Numbered from the stretch's first letter, positions 25,741-35,581 are shown. The stretch is DNA of 64,000 nt from Peptoniphilus faecalis (GCF_012976305.1 NZ_JABDSR010000003.1:1-64000); one strand, 5' to 3'. Notes: generated by a model from the letters alone, not told the origin. Translations and numbers: made by a program.

Positions 25741-25769
25741 TTGATTTTTTTAAGCTTTTGATATATATT
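25741..25769 (+). promoter_or_regulatory. plsX operon promoter
   Basis: TTGATT (25741-25746), 17 bp, TATATT (25764-25769). The leader would be under 20 nt, with GGAGGT 5 nt before the plsX ATG. The IS inserted upstream left it intact. Confidence 0.6.
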
Positions 25770-25792
25770 AAAATTATTACTTGGAGGTCTAA

Positions 25793-26779
25793 ATGAGATT
25801 AATTTTTGATGTAAATGGCGGAGATAATAAATACGAAATTATAAGGGGAGCTATTGAAGTTTCTAATGAATGTGATATAGATATTATTTTAGTTGGTAGA
25901 GAAGATTTTATTAAAGAAAATCTCCAAAAACTAGATTACAATAAAGACAAGGTTGAAATAGTTGGTGCAGAAGAAAATATTGAAAATAACGAAGACCCTG
26001 CCTTTGCACTTAGACGCAAGAAGAATTCTTCTATTGTAGTTGCAATGAATTTATTAAAAGAAAAGAGAGCTGATGCATTAATATCAGCTGGCAGTACGGG
26101 AGCACTTCTTGCTGGAGGGCTTTTTATAGTTGGAAGGATCAAGGGAATAAAAAGAGCTGTTCTTCCAACAATTATTCCTGGAATAAAATCAAATACAATG
26201 ATAATTGATTCAGGAGCAAATATGGATACAAATCCTGATCTTTTACTGGAATTCGCAATGCTAGGAGAAACTTTTTTAAGGGAGTATTATAAAATAGATC
26301 CTCCAAAAGTTGGTCTTTTAAATATAGGTGTTGAAGAAGGTAAGGGGAATTCTCTTTATAAAGAAACCTATACAAAGTTAAAAGATAGCGATATAAATTT
26401 TGTGGGAAATATTGAAGCAAGAAATATTATGAACAATGAAGTGGATCTTGTTGTATGTGATGGTTTTGACGGAAATATTTTATTAAAATCAATTGAAGGA
26501 GTAATTGATTTTGCTATTAAAAATGTTTTTTATAATATTGAGAAATCTGAACTAGATGATGAAAGTAAAAGTGCTTTTACAAAATTTTTAAAGGATAAAT
26601 TTAAAAATTTAGATGCTAAAGAAGTTGGTGGCACAATCCTTTTAGGAATTGATGGAAACATTATTAAAGCTCATGGAAATTCTGATAGCAGGGCAATAAA
26701 AAATGCTGCAAAATATGCTATAAATATAGTAGAATCTAATGTAGTTAATAAAATAAAGGATAAGGTGGAAAGAAAATGA
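25793..26779 (+). CDS. plsX: Phosphate acyltransferase PlsX
   Basis: A 328-residue PlsX that makes acyl phosphate from acyl-ACP for phospholipid synthesis. The N-terminus DVNGGDN corresponds to the usual DAMGGDN. ALISAGSTGALLAGG (about 101-115), VCDGFDGNILLKSIEG near 222 and KEVGGTILLGIDGN near 279 are diagnostic. GGAGGT precedes the ATG. It overlaps acpP by 4 nt, and the ACP is its substrate carrier. Confidence 0.95.
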   Translation: MRLIFDVNGGDNKYEIIRGAIEVSNECDIDIILVGREDFIKENLQKLDYNKDKVEIVGAEENIENNEDPAFALRRKKNSSIVVAMNLLKEKRADALISAGSTGALLAGGLFIVGRIKGIKRAVLPTIIPGIKSNTMIIDSGANMDTNPDLLLEFAMLGETFLREYYKIDPPKVGLLNIGVEEGKGNSLYKETYTKLKDSDINFVGNIEARNIMNNEVDLVVCDGFDGNILLKSIEGVIDFAIKNVFYNIEKSELDDESKSAFTKFLKDKFKNLDAKEVGGTILLGIDGNIIKAHGNSDSRAIKNAAKYAINIVESNVVNKIKDKVERK

Positions 26780-27003
26780 AAGAAAGAATTCTAGAGATTA
26801 TTGCTGAACAATTTAACATTGATGTAAATGAACTTAATGAAGACATGAATTTTCAAGATGATCTTAATGCTGATTCCATTGAACTTGTTGAATTAGTAAT
26901 GACAATTGAAGAAGAATTTGAGATAGAAGTTTCTGAAGAAGATTTAGAAAACTTAAAAACTATTGGCGATGTAATCGACTATGTAGAAGATTTGGATCAG
27001 TGA
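26776..27003 (+). CDS. acpP: Acyl carrier protein
   Basis: A 75-residue acidic ACP. The phosphopantetheine serine sits in NADSIELVELVM (Ser36 approximately); the usual motif is DSLD/E, here DSIE. The helix III-IV region EEEFEIEVSEEDLENLKTIG is normal. It overlaps plsX (ATGA) and precedes rnc by 4 bp, the common plsX-acpP-rnc order. No other fatty acid synthesis genes are nearby. Confidence 0.95.
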   Translation: MKERILEIIAEQFNIDVNELNEDMNFQDDLNADSIELVELVMTIEEEFEIEVSEEDLENLKTIGDVIDYVEDLDQ

Positions 27004-27007
27004 TTTT

Positions 27008-27706
27008 ATGTCCAAGGACCATCTAAAATATCTTGAAAAAAAATTAAATTATAATTTTAAAAATAGAGAACTTTTAGAAAGGGCTTTGACTCACAGTTCT
27101 TTTGTCAATGAAAATAATATGGAATTCTATGAATGCAATGAAAGGCTTGAATATCTTGGAGATGCAGTTTTAGGATTAGTTATAGGAGAATATTTTTACA
27201 AAAATTTTCCAGAGGACAGGGAAGGCTCTCTTACAAAAATGAGAGCTGAATCTGTAAATGAAAAAGCTTTGTTTTTTATTTCTAAGAAATTAAATCTTGG
27301 CGATGCTATAAAATTTGGAAAGGGAGAAATAAAAAGTGGTGGAAGAAATAGGGAGTCTACTTCCGCTGACGCTCTTGAAGCTTTAATTGGAGCAATTTAT
27401 TTAGATTCAAATTTTGAAAATGCTAAAAAGATTATTTTGTATTTATTTCAAGATTTTTTAGAAAGAGATAGCTACAAGTCATTTAATATAGATTTTAAAA
27501 CTAAACTTCAAGAAGAGGCTCAAAAGTCAAGTAAAAAAGCGGAATATAAACTAGTTCGAGAAGAAGGACCTGATAATAACAAAACTTTTTTTACGGAATT
27601 GTATTTAGATGAAGCTTTAGTTGGAAAGGGCAAAGGAAAAACCAAGAAAGAGTCACAACAAGAGGCTGCAAGAGATGCACTTAATAGGAGTGGTAAATTT
27701 GTCTAA
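27008..27706 (+). CDS. rnc: Ribonuclease III
   Basis: A 232-residue RNase III for processing rRNA precursors and double-stranded RNA. The signature NERLEYLGDAVLGLVIGEY (about 43-61) contains catalytic acidic residues, and ADALEALIGAIYLDS near 120 has the second set. The C-terminal dsRNA-binding domain spans about 158-230 (GKGKGKTKKESQQEAARDAL). Its end overlaps the start of the radical SAM gene by 8 nt. Confidence 0.96.
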   Translation: MSKDHLKYLEKKLNYNFKNRELLERALTHSSFVNENNMEFYECNERLEYLGDAVLGLVIGEYFYKNFPEDREGSLTKMRAESVNEKALFFISKKLNLGDAIKFGKGEIKSGGRNRESTSADALEALIGAIYLDSNFENAKKIILYLFQDFLERDSYKSFNIDFKTKLQEEAQKSSKKAEYKLVREEGPDNNKTFFTELYLDEALVGKGKGKTKKESQQEAARDALNRSGKFV

Positions 27707-28748
27707 GAGAAATATTATACCAATTTTTATTCCACATTATGGATGCCCCAATGATTGTGTTTTTTGCAACCAAAGAAAAATTACGGGAATGTCTACAGAT
27801 ATTTCAAATAGTGATGTTGAAAATACTATTTTGGAATATCTTTCTTATTTTAAAAGAAAAGATAATGTTGAAATTGCATTTTACGGAGGAAGCTTTACTG
27901 CGATACCAATTGAAAAGCAATCAGAATTTTTAGAAATTGCATATAAATATAAGAAAAGAGGTCTTGTAAAATATATTAGACTTTCTACAAGACCAGATGC
28001 AATTGATGAGGAAGTACTTAAAAATTTAAAGAAATATGGTGTGGACATTATTGAGCTTGGAGTGCAAAGTCTTGATCCAAAAGTTTTAAAACTTTCTAAT
28101 AGAGGGCATGATGCAGAATGTGTTTATATATCTTCAAAATTAATCAAGGAGTATAAATTTTTGCTTGGGCTTCAACAAATGGTAGGTCTTCCCGGTGATA
28201 ATTTAGAAAAATCTATTTTTACAGCAAAGGAATTTGTAAAATTAGATCCCTATTGTGTAAGAGTTTATCCAACTCTTGTAATTAAAGAAACAGCACTTTA
28301 TAAAAATTTAGAAGAGGGCAAGTATAAAGCTCTTGATTTAAAATCTTCCATTAAATATGTTGCAGACATTCTTGATATTTATTATAAAAACAATATTAAT
28401 GTAATAAGGGTGGGACTTCAGCCAACGGATAATATTAATTATGATGGAGATGTAGTAGCAGGAGCATTTCATCCTGCATATAGGCAGTTGGTTGAGTCTT
28501 TTTATTTTAAATGTGCATTATTAAATTATTTTAAAGAATCAGAAAATATAGATGATGAAGTTTTAATATGTGCAAGTGGAAGAAATATTTCAAATATTAG
28601 TGGGCAAAAATCAAAAAATAAAAATGAGATGATCAAAGAACTTGGAATTTCAAAAATAAAGCTTCAAGAAAAAAATCTCGGTTATTTTAAAGTTGAAGTT
28701 CATGGAAAATTTTTAGAATTTATTGATGTAAGAGATTATTATAGGTGA
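27699..28748 (+). CDS. Radical SAM protein, Elp3-like N-terminal domain family
   Basis: About 349 residues. IPIFIPHYGCPNDCVFCNQR near residue 7 holds the CxxxxCxxC cluster motif of the Elp3-like radical SAM group, followed by AFYGGSFTAIP and RLSTRPDAID, then ELGVQSLDPKVL and GLQQMVGLPGD. The acetyltransferase domain of true Elp3 is absent. I choose TTG 27699 after GGAGTGG; upstream codons lie inside rnc. The place between rnc and smc is conserved in Clostridia. Its substrate is unknown, with tRNA modification a reasonable guess. Confidence 0.85.
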   Translation: MSKRNIIPIFIPHYGCPNDCVFCNQRKITGMSTDISNSDVENTILEYLSYFKRKDNVEIAFYGGSFTAIPIEKQSEFLEIAYKYKKRGLVKYIRLSTRPDAIDEEVLKNLKKYGVDIIELGVQSLDPKVLKLSNRGHDAECVYISSKLIKEYKFLLGLQQMVGLPGDNLEKSIFTAKEFVKLDPYCVRVYPTLVIKETALYKNLEEGKYKALDLKSSIKYVADILDIYYKNNINVIRVGLQPTDNINYDGDVVAGAFHPAYRQLVESFYFKCALLNYFKESENIDDEVLICASGRNISNISGQKSKNKNEMIKELGISKIKLQEKNLGYFKVEVHGKFLEFIDVRDYYR

Positions 28749-28752
28749 GTAG

Positions 28753-31700
28753 ATGTTTTTAAAATCAGTTACTATACAAGGATTCAAATCCTTTGCAAAT
28801 AGAACAAAAATTGAATTAGATAAGACTACTACGGCAATAGTGGGACCTAATGGAAGTGGAAAAAGCAATATAACTGATGCCATTACATGGGTGCTTGGTG
28901 AAACATCAGTTAAAAATCTTCGTGGGAACAAAATGGAAGATGTAATTTTTTCTGGAACTGATGAAAAAAAACCCCTTGGGCTTTGCGAGGTTACAGTTGT
29001 TTTTGATAATAGCGACAAATCTTTAAGCTTGCCCTTTAATGAAGTTTCTATTACAAGAAGAATGTATAGATCTCTTGAGAGCGAGTTTTTAATAAATAAT
29101 AAAAAGTGTAGACTTAAGGATATTAAAGAACTTTTTATGGATACTGGTATTGGAAAAGATGGTTATTCTGTAATAGGACAAGGAAAAATAGAGTCTGTCT
29201 TGAGTTCAAAGCCTGAAGATAGAAGAAATATTTTTGAAGAAGCTGCTGGAATTTCTAAATATAAGTACAAAAAAGTTCAATCTACTAACAAACTTTTAAA
29301 AACTGAGGAAAATTTAGTTAGAATTGAAGACATTTTGTCAGAAATTGTACTTCAAGAGGAAAGCTTAAGAGTTCAAGCAGAAAAAGCTAAAGCGTACTTA
29401 GAAGATTACGAGACTTTAAAGATAAATGACATAAATTATTCTTGTAAAGAGATAAAAAAGGTAGAAGAAGAAAAAAAAGAACTAGAAAAAAATTCTGCAA
29501 ATTTAATAAATGATTCTGAGGAAATTTCTTTAGAAAGGGATAAATTATCCAATGAATTGGAACCTTTAAAAAATGAAATTTTCGAGATTTCAAACAAAAA
29601 TAATAATTCTAATGAATTATTAAATCAGCAAAAAGAAGAATACGATAGACTATATTTAGATATAAATTTGCAAAGTGAAAAAATAAATTCACTAAAGAAG
29701 GATTCCCAGAGAATTGATTTAGAAAAGGACTCTCTAAATAAAAATATTATTTTATTTAATGAGAATTTAGAAAGTTTAGCAAGGGACGAAGAAATTTTAA
29801 AGAATTCTAAAGAGGAAATTACAAAAAAATTAGATGAAAAAAATAATATTATTGCAAAACTAGAAGAAGAGTTTAAAAATTTAGAAAAAATTGGAAATTT
29901 AAACTTTGAAAATAAAAATAAAATAAAAAACGAAATTGAAAATATAAAATTTAAAAATGAAACTTTAAAGGATATTATTGAAGAGAAAAACAATAGAAAA
30001 GTAAATTTAGAAAAAAATATTGAGAGTCTTAAGCTAAACGAATCTGAATTTGAAAAACTTATTGAAAAAGAGTCAAAAGAAGTTAATAGATTAAAGAGTG
30101 TCATGGAAAAAGATAGTTTAGAGTTTCAAAAAACTGAAGATAGAATAAGAGAACTTAAAGAAAAAAACAAAGTTCTTGAAGATAATTTGATTTTAAAAAA
30201 TAATAATTTAAATGAAGTAATGGCTAGATTAAAAATATTAGAAAACATGGAATCAAATTATGAAGGGTACAATAGAACTATTAAATCCTTTATGAACTTT
30301 TCTTCAAGAAATAATATTTTTAGAGACACACTATATGGACCTGTTGCGGAAAAATTTTCTGTGGAGAAAAAATATGAAAAAGCCATCTCTGTAGCACTTG
30401 GGTCAATGTCGCAAAATATTATTGTATCTTCAACTAAAGAAACATCGGAGATGCTAAAAATACTTGAAAAAAACAAAATGGGAAGGGCGACTTTCTTGCC
30501 TCTTGATAGAGTAAAGGGCAGCAAGGTGAAGATAAATACACCTGAGGATGGGATAATTGGCATTGCATGTGATTTAATAAAGTTTGATGACTTATTTAGC
30601 GAAATATTTTATAACTTACTTGGCAGAGTTATTATTGCTGATAATTTTAAAAATGCTAGTGCTATTTCAAAAAAATATAAATTAAAAGTAGTAACATTAA
30701 AGGGCGAAGTTTTCAATCCTTCTGGAGCAATAACTGGAGGTAGTTTAAATACTTATAATAGCAGTTTTATTTTGCGTAAAAATGAAATTACTGAATTGCA
30801 GTCTAAAGCAAAGGAAATAAATTCTGAAATTAAAAATTTTAAAAGAGATAAAGATATAATTGAAAGAGAAATTTTTGAGTTAAGCAATTTAGCCGATGAA
30901 TTTTTAGAGAAACAAAAATCCTATAATTTAAAAATATCTGGTATTGAAAAAAATATATATAAAAATAAAAACGATAAAGATTTAAACACAAATTATTTAA
31001 ATAAGTATGAAAAAGAAAGAGAAGATTTAGAAGAAAACATTAAACTTGATTTTTCAAATTTGAACAAAAATATTTCAGAGATTGAAAATAAAAATAAAAT
31101 TTTAGATGATTTATTGCTTGAGGTAGACAGTGATGCAAAACTTTCTAATTTGTCAAAAGAAATTGAAATTTTAAAAAATGAAAAAATTGATATTCAACTT
31201 TTAGAAAGAGAAAATCATGAGAAATTACTTTATAATAAGAGGGAAAGGGAAAGAATTAAGTCTGAAATCTTTAATATTGAAGAAAAATTAAAGGATAATA
31301 AAAATTCCCTAGAGGATACAAATAGAAATATTGACCGAAAAGCTAATTTAAATGAAGAAAATAAAATTAAACTGTCAAATTTAAGTGAATCAATTGAAAA
31401 TTTAAAGACCTCTATAAATAATTACAAGGAACTTTTAGAAGAAAAAAACAAAGTTTATTTAAGCAAAAAGGATAAATTAAGTGAGTTAAAGGAAAGGCTA
31501 CTAATTATAAACTCTGAGTTAGAAAAAATCACTTTAAAAATTGATATAAATAAAAATAAAATATTAAATGAAACTTTAAGGTTAAATGAAGAATATAATA
31601 TTGACGACTATAATGAGTACGTTGACGAAAGCCTTCCCAATATAAGGGATAGTCTAATTAAAAAACTTAAAAAAAAGGTTAGAGATTATGGAGAGGTAAA

Positions 31701-32274
31701 TATTTCATCTATTGATGAACATAAAATTATTAAAGAAAGGCTTGATTTTTACACTTCTCAAAGGGATGACCTCATCAAGTCAAAGGAAGAAATAAAATCT
31801 ATTTTAAGTAAATTAGATTATGAAATGAAAAAAATATTTAGCGAAGCCATGAGTGAAATCTCTACAAATTTTGCTGAAATTTTTAAAATTTTATTTAATG
31901 GAGGTCGTGCTGAAATAAATATTGAAGGTGATTTACTAAATTCTGGAATAGAAATCAAAGCATCACCCCCAGGGAAAAGACTTCAAGCCCTTTCACTTCT
32001 TTCAGGTGGAGAAAAATCTCTCACTGCTGTGGCACTTTTATTTGCCTTGTTAAAATACAGACCTGCATCTTTTTGCATTCTTGACGAAATAGATGCGGCT
32101 CTAGACGATGCAAATATTAAAAGATATGCTGATTATCTTTTAACTTTGGAGGGAATTCAGTTTATAATTATAACTCACAGAAAACTCACAATGGAGATTG
32201 CAAATACTATGTATGGTGTTACAATGGAAGAAAAGGGAATTAGTAAATTATATTCTGTAAAATTAAAGGATTAG
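28753..32274 (+). CDS. smc: Chromosome segregation protein SMC
   Basis: A 1173-residue SMC ATPase of the condensin complex. Walker A GPNGSGKSN (31-39), a long coiled coil, the hinge at about 500-670 (YGPVAEKFSV, GRATFLPLDRV, NPSGAITGGS), the second coiled coil, then LSGGEKSLTAVALLFALL near 1082 and Walker B FCILDEIDAALDDAN near 1110. It starts 4 bp after the radical SAM gene and precedes ftsY by 9 bp. The partners scpA and scpB are not in the window. Confidence 0.97.
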   Translation: MFLKSVTIQGFKSFANRTKIELDKTTTAIVGPNGSGKSNITDAITWVLGETSVKNLRGNKMEDVIFSGTDEKKPLGLCEVTVVFDNSDKSLSLPFNEVSITRRMYRSLESEFLINNKKCRLKDIKELFMDTGIGKDGYSVIGQGKIESVLSSKPEDRRNIFEEAAGISKYKYKKVQSTNKLLKTEENLVRIEDILSEIVLQEESLRVQAEKAKAYLEDYETLKINDINYSCKEIKKVEEEKKELEKNSANLINDSEEISLERDKLSNELEPLKNEIFEISNKNNNSNELLNQQKEEYDRLYLDINLQSEKINSLKKDSQRIDLEKDSLNKNIILFNENLESLARDEEILKNSKEEITKKLDEKNNIIAKLEEEFKNLEKIGNLNFENKNKIKNEIENIKFKNETLKDIIEEKNNRKVNLEKNIESLKLNESEFEKLIEKESKEVNRLKSVMEKDSLEFQKTEDRIRELKEKNKVLEDNLILKNNNLNEVMARLKILENMESNYEGYNRTIKSFMNFSSRNNIFRDTLYGPVAEKFSVEKKYEKAISVALGSMSQNIIVSSTKETSEMLKILEKNKMGRATFLPLDRVKGSKVKINTPEDGIIGIACDLIKFDDLFSEIFYNLLGRVIIADNFKNASAISKKYKLKVVTLKGEVFNPSGAITGGSLNTYNSSFILRKNEITELQSKAKEINSEIKNFKRDKDIIEREIFELSNLADEFLEKQKSYNLKISGIEKNIYKNKNDKDLNTNYLNKYEKEREDLEENIKLDFSNLNKNISEIENKNKILDDLLLEVDSDAKLSNLSKEIEILKNEKIDIQLLERENHEKLLYNKRERERIKSEIFNIEEKLKDNKNSLEDTNRNIDRKANLNEENKIKLSNLSESIENLKTSINNYKELLEEKNKVYLSKKDKLSELKERLLIINSELEKITLKIDINKNKILNETLRLNEEYNIDDYNEYVDESLPNIRDSLIKKLKKKVRDYGEVNISSIDEHKIIKERLDFYTSQRDDLIKSKEEIKSILSKLDYEMKKIFSEAMSEISTNFAEIFKILFNGGRAEINIEGDLLNSGIEIKASPPGKRLQALSLLSGGEKSLTAVALLFALLKYRPASFCILDEIDAALDDANIKRYADYLLTLEGIQFIIITHRKLTMEIANTMYGVTMEEKGISKLYSVKLKD

Positions 32275-32283
32275 GAGCAAATT

Positions 32284-33642
32284 ATGTTTGAATGGTTAAA
32301 GGATAAATTTAAGAAAAAAGAAACTGAAGCTAAAGAAGAAATTCAAGAAACTGTAGAAAAAGTTTCTGAAAAGGTAAGTTTGGATGATGAAGTAAATAGA
32401 GTTATCTCTGAAGATCTAGAAAAAAATTCTGATTTAGATAAAGAAGTAAAAGATATTGATGAAGAATTATCTAGTGACGAGAAAATTAGTGAAGATTTAT
32501 CAAAGAAAGTTTTTGAAGTAGAAAAATCTTATGAAGAAAATTTTATAGAAGAAAATAATGAATCTTTAGAAGTAAAAAAAGAAGAAGCTAGAGAAGATAC
32601 TATTGAAGATCCAAAAGATAATTTGGATATCAATGAAGAAGAGATTGAGAGCGTAGAATCCGAAGAAAAACTCGAAAAAATTGAAGATGAAAAATTTGAA
32701 ATTAATGAAGAAACTATAGAAGAACCTAAAAAGGTTTCACTTTTTCAAAGATTAAAAGAAGGTCTAGATAAAACTAGAAAAGAAGTTGGAATAAAAATTA
32801 ACACAGTAATTGGAGCTTATGTAAAAATAGACGATGAAATGTTAGAAGACCTTGAAGATATTTTAATTTCAGCAGATGTTGGAATGGAAACTACGATGAA
32901 GTTAATTGACAATTTACGTGAAACTATTATAAGAGAAAAGATAAGGGATCCTAAGGAAGTCAAACCTATTTTAATGGAAGAAGCAAAGAAATTAATGAAT
33001 CCTGAATTAAATACAAAAATAAAATCTGAATCACCAGTTATAATTTTGGTTGTTGGAGTAAATGGAGTGGGAAAAACTACTACAATTGGAAAACTTTCAC
33101 AAAGATTTAAAGGAGAAAATAAATCTGTTTTAGTATGTGCAGCAGATACTTTTAGAGCGGCAGCCATTGATCAACTAAAAGAATGGGGAAATAGGGCAAA
33201 TGTTGACGTAATTAGTCATGATGAAGGTTCTGATCCAGCGGCAGTTGTTTTTGATGCAATTGAAGCAGCAAAAGCTAGAAAAACAGATGTATTGATTGTG
33301 GATACTGCGGGAAGACTTCACAATAAGTCAAACCTTATGAAAGAACTTGAAAAAATCAATAGAATTATAACTAATAAATATCCTGAAGCAAATCGTGAAA
33401 ATTTATTGGTGCTTGATGCAACGACGGGTCAAAATGCTATTAATCAAGCAAAAACTTTTAAAGAAGTTACTGATGTTTCTGCAATTGCGCTAACTAAACT
33501 TGATGGAACTGCAAAGGGTGGAGTTGTCATTGCACTTCAATCAGAACTTGGAATTCCAATTAAACTTATTGGAGTTGGAGAAGGTATAGACGACCTTCAA
33601 GATTTTAATATTGATACATTTTTAGAGACAATTTTTGGATAG
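32284..33642 (+). CDS. ftsY: Signal recognition particle receptor FtsY
   Basis: A 452-residue SRP receptor GTPase. Residues 1-150 form a strongly acidic, repetitive region after a short basic helix (FEWLKDKFKKKE) that may bind the membrane. The NG domain follows: GVNGVGKTTTIGKL near 256, ADTFRAAAIDQL, DTAGRLHNKSNLM near 340 and ALTKLDGTAKGG near 405. GGAG precedes the ATG. A terminator follows at 33655-33680. Confidence 0.96.
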   Translation: MFEWLKDKFKKKETEAKEEIQETVEKVSEKVSLDDEVNRVISEDLEKNSDLDKEVKDIDEELSSDEKISEDLSKKVFEVEKSYEENFIEENNESLEVKKEEAREDTIEDPKDNLDINEEEIESVESEEKLEKIEDEKFEINEETIEEPKKVSLFQRLKEGLDKTRKEVGIKINTVIGAYVKIDDEMLEDLEDILISADVGMETTMKLIDNLRETIIREKIRDPKEVKPILMEEAKKLMNPELNTKIKSESPVIILVVGVNGVGKTTTIGKLSQRFKGENKSVLVCAADTFRAAAIDQLKEWGNRANVDVISHDEGSDPAAVVFDAIEAAKARKTDVLIVDTAGRLHNKSNLMKELEKINRIITNKYPEANRENLLVLDATTGQNAINQAKTFKEVTDVSAIALTKLDGTAKGGVVIALQSELGIPIKLIGVGEGIDDLQDFNIDTFLETIFG

Positions 33643-33654
33643 AGTAATTTTATT

Positions 33655-33680
33655 AAAGTAGGATCTTTCCTACTTTTTTT
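33655..33680 (+). terminator. Rho-independent terminator after ftsY
   Basis: AAGTAGGA (33656-33663), a 4-nt loop, TCCTACTT (33668-33675) and a run of T to 33680. It ends the plsX-to-ftsY operon. Confidence 0.85.
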
Positions 33681-33749
33681 ATGCAAAATTTTGTCATGTA
33701 TTTTATATGATGTTTATAAAATAAAATTACTTAAAAAATAAAAAAGTTG

Positions 33750-33778
33750 TTGACATATTTGAAGGTATTAGCTAAAAT
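33750..33778 (+). promoter_or_regulatory. ylxM-ffh promoter
   Basis: A perfect TTGACA (33750-33755), 17 bp and TAAAAT (33773-33778). The predicted start is near 33785, at the foot of a 7-bp stem (33784-33806). Confidence 0.8.
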
Positions 33779-33783
33779 AATAA

Positions 33784-33806
33784 AGGTCAAGTAAAAAGGT
33801 TGACCT
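33784..33806 (+). promoter_or_regulatory. 5'-terminal hairpin of the ylxM-ffh transcript
   Basis: AGGTCAA (33784-33790) pairs with TTGACCT (33800-33806) over a 9-nt loop, without a T-run. Placed at the predicted 5' end, it could protect the mRNA from decay or bind a protein. As DNA it could also be an operator. Confidence 0.45.
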
Positions 33807-33826
33807 AGCTAGAAATGGTGATAAAA

Positions 33827-34183
33827 ATGAATGAAAAATTTTTTAGGATGAACAGCTTACTTGATTTTTATGGAAATCTTCTTACTGAAAAACAAAGAAA
33901 AGCAGCGCTTATGTATTATGTCTATGATTGTACAATAAACGAAATATCGTCAGAACTTAATATTTCAAAACAAGCGGTGTTTGACAATTTAAAAAGGGCA
34001 GAAAACAATTTAGAAGGCTTTGAAAAAAAGCTCGAATTAATAAAAAACGCAAAAAAAGAAGAAGATAATAAAGAAATAAAAAGAAGAAAAATTGAAACTA
34101 TATTAGAAAGTATAGAAAAAGAATCTTTAAATGAAAATAATAATTTGAAATTTAAAGAGCTTAGAAAAATACTTTTTGACTAG
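33827..34183 (+). CDS. ylxM: YlxM/p13-like DNA-binding protein
   Basis: An 118-residue helix-turn-helix protein of the UPF0122 family, always near ffh. LLTEKQRKAALMYYVYDCTINEISSELNISKQAVFDNLKRAE (split over residues 16-58) is the sigma-70 region 4-like fold. The C-terminal half is a charged helix. I choose ATG 33827 after GGTGAT rather than ATG 33815. YlxM is thought to modulate the SRP pathway. ffh starts 11 bp downstream. Confidence 0.9.
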   Translation: MNEKFFRMNSLLDFYGNLLTEKQRKAALMYYVYDCTINEISSELNISKQAVFDNLKRAENNLEGFEKKLELIKNAKKEEDNKEIKRRKIETILESIEKESLNENNNLKFKELRKILFD

Positions 34184-34194
34184 GAGGTGGTTTT

Positions 34195-35532
34195 TTGGTA
34201 TTTGAAAGTTTATCCGATAAATTGCAAAGTACTTTGCAAAAATTAACAGGAAAGGGTAGATTATCCGAAAAAGATATTGACGCAGCTATGCGTGAAGTAA
34301 AACTTGCACTTCTTGAGGCTGATGTAAATTTTAAAGTTGTTAAAGACTTTGTAAAAACAGTTAAAGAGAGAGCTTTAGGAAAAGAAGTTTTAGAATCTCT
34401 TACTCCAGGCCAACAAGTTATTAAAATTGTAAATGAAGAGCTCACAAGATTAATGGGTACTAGCGAAGTTAAAATTGACTTTTCAAAAAAACCTACAGTT
34501 ATAATGATGTGTGGACTTCAAGGAGCAGGTAAAACTACTACAAGTGGTAAGCTTGCAAATAAATTAAAAAAAGATGGAAAGAGACCTCTTTTAGTTGCTT
34601 GCGATATTTATAGACCAGCAGCTATAAAACAACTTCAAGTTGTTGGTAAATCAGTTGATACTCCAGTTTTTACAATGGGAGATAAAATTTCTCCAGTAGA
34701 TATTTCTAAGGCTGCTCTTGAGCATGCTAAGAAAAATGGAAATGATGTAGTTATCATAGATACAGCTGGCAGACTTCACATTGATGAAAAGTTAATGAAG
34801 GAGCTTCAAGATATTCACGAAGCACTTGAACCTTCAGAAGTACTTCTTGTACTTGATGCAATGACTGGTCAAGATGCAGTAAATGTTGCCGATAAATTTG
34901 ATGATATGTTAAAATTGACAGGTGTAGTACTCACTAAACTTGATGGGGATGCTAGAGGTGGGGCTGCTCTATCAATTAGATCAGTTACTGATGTCCCTAT
35001 AAAATTTATTGCCAGTGGTGAAAAGATGGATAATATTGAAGTCTTCCACCCAGATAGGATGGCTTCAAGAATACTTGGAATGGGAGATGTGCTCTCCTTA
35101 ATTGAAAAAGCACAATTAGCTGTGGATGATAAAAAAGCAAAAGAACTTGAAGAGAAGCTTAGAAAGTCAACATTTACTTTTGAAGATTTTTTAGACCAGA
35201 TGCAGCAAATGAAGAACATGGGACCACTTGAAGATATTATAGGAATGATACCAGGTATGAATAGCAAAGCTTTAAAGGGTATTAACTTACCCGATAATGA
35301 ATTTGCTAAAGTTGAGGCAATGATTCTTTCTATGACAAAAAAAGAAAGACAAAAGCCTGAAATTATAGATTCTTCTAGAAGAAAAAGAATTGCAAAGGGT
35401 TCTGGAACTAGTCCAGCAGATGTGAATAAACTTATAAAACAGTTTAAAGACATGAGAAAGATGATGAAACAATTTGGAAACATGTCCAAAAGTATGGGAA
35501 AAAGAAAATTTAAATTACCTTTTTCCTTTTAA
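34195..35532 (+). CDS. ffh: Signal recognition particle protein Ffh
   Basis: A 445-residue SRP GTPase. N domain 1-90, G1 GLQGAGKTTTSGKL near 106, DTAGRLHIDEKLM near 188, VLTKLDGDARGGAAL near 245. The M domain (about 300-445) has the RNA-binding SRRKRIAKGSGTSPADVNKL motif and a Met-rich KDMRKMMKQFGNMSKSMG segment. The start is TTG 34195 after AGGAGGTGG. Together with FtsY it targets membrane proteins; the SRP RNA gene was not found here. Confidence 0.97.
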   Translation: MVFESLSDKLQSTLQKLTGKGRLSEKDIDAAMREVKLALLEADVNFKVVKDFVKTVKERALGKEVLESLTPGQQVIKIVNEELTRLMGTSEVKIDFSKKPTVIMMCGLQGAGKTTTSGKLANKLKKDGKRPLLVACDIYRPAAIKQLQVVGKSVDTPVFTMGDKISPVDISKAALEHAKKNGNDVVIIDTAGRLHIDEKLMKELQDIHEALEPSEVLLVLDAMTGQDAVNVADKFDDMLKLTGVVLTKLDGDARGGAALSIRSVTDVPIKFIASGEKMDNIEVFHPDRMASRILGMGDVLSLIEKAQLAVDDKKAKELEEKLRKSTFTFEDFLDQMQQMKNMGPLEDIIGMIPGMNSKALKGINLPDNEFAKVEAMILSMTKKERQKPEIIDSSRRKRIAKGSGTSPADVNKLIKQFKDMRKMMKQFGNMSKSMGKRKFKLPFSF

Positions 35533-35538
35533 GGTAGC

Positions 35539-35558
35539 TTATATATTTTAATATATAA
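35539..35558 (+). terminator. AT-only hairpin between ffh and rpsP
   Basis: TTATATAT (35539-35546) and ATATATAA (35551-35558) can pair, followed by ATTTTATT. Being purely A-T it would be a weak terminator or only a spacer structure. Confidence 0.3.
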
Positions 35559-35581
35559 ATTTTATTGTGGAGGTGAATAAT

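Larger units (their letters stand above)
25456..25792. other. Gene-free stretch between the IS and plsX
   Basis: About 337 bp with no convincing gene. It holds the right target copy, a relict IS-like end (25471-25507), a perfect 14-bp inverted repeat pair (25538-25596) and the plsX promoter (25741-25769). rpmF and fapR, often found before plsX, are absent. A 12-codon frame at 25632 has poor ribosome binding site spacing and I do not call it. Confidence 0.7.
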
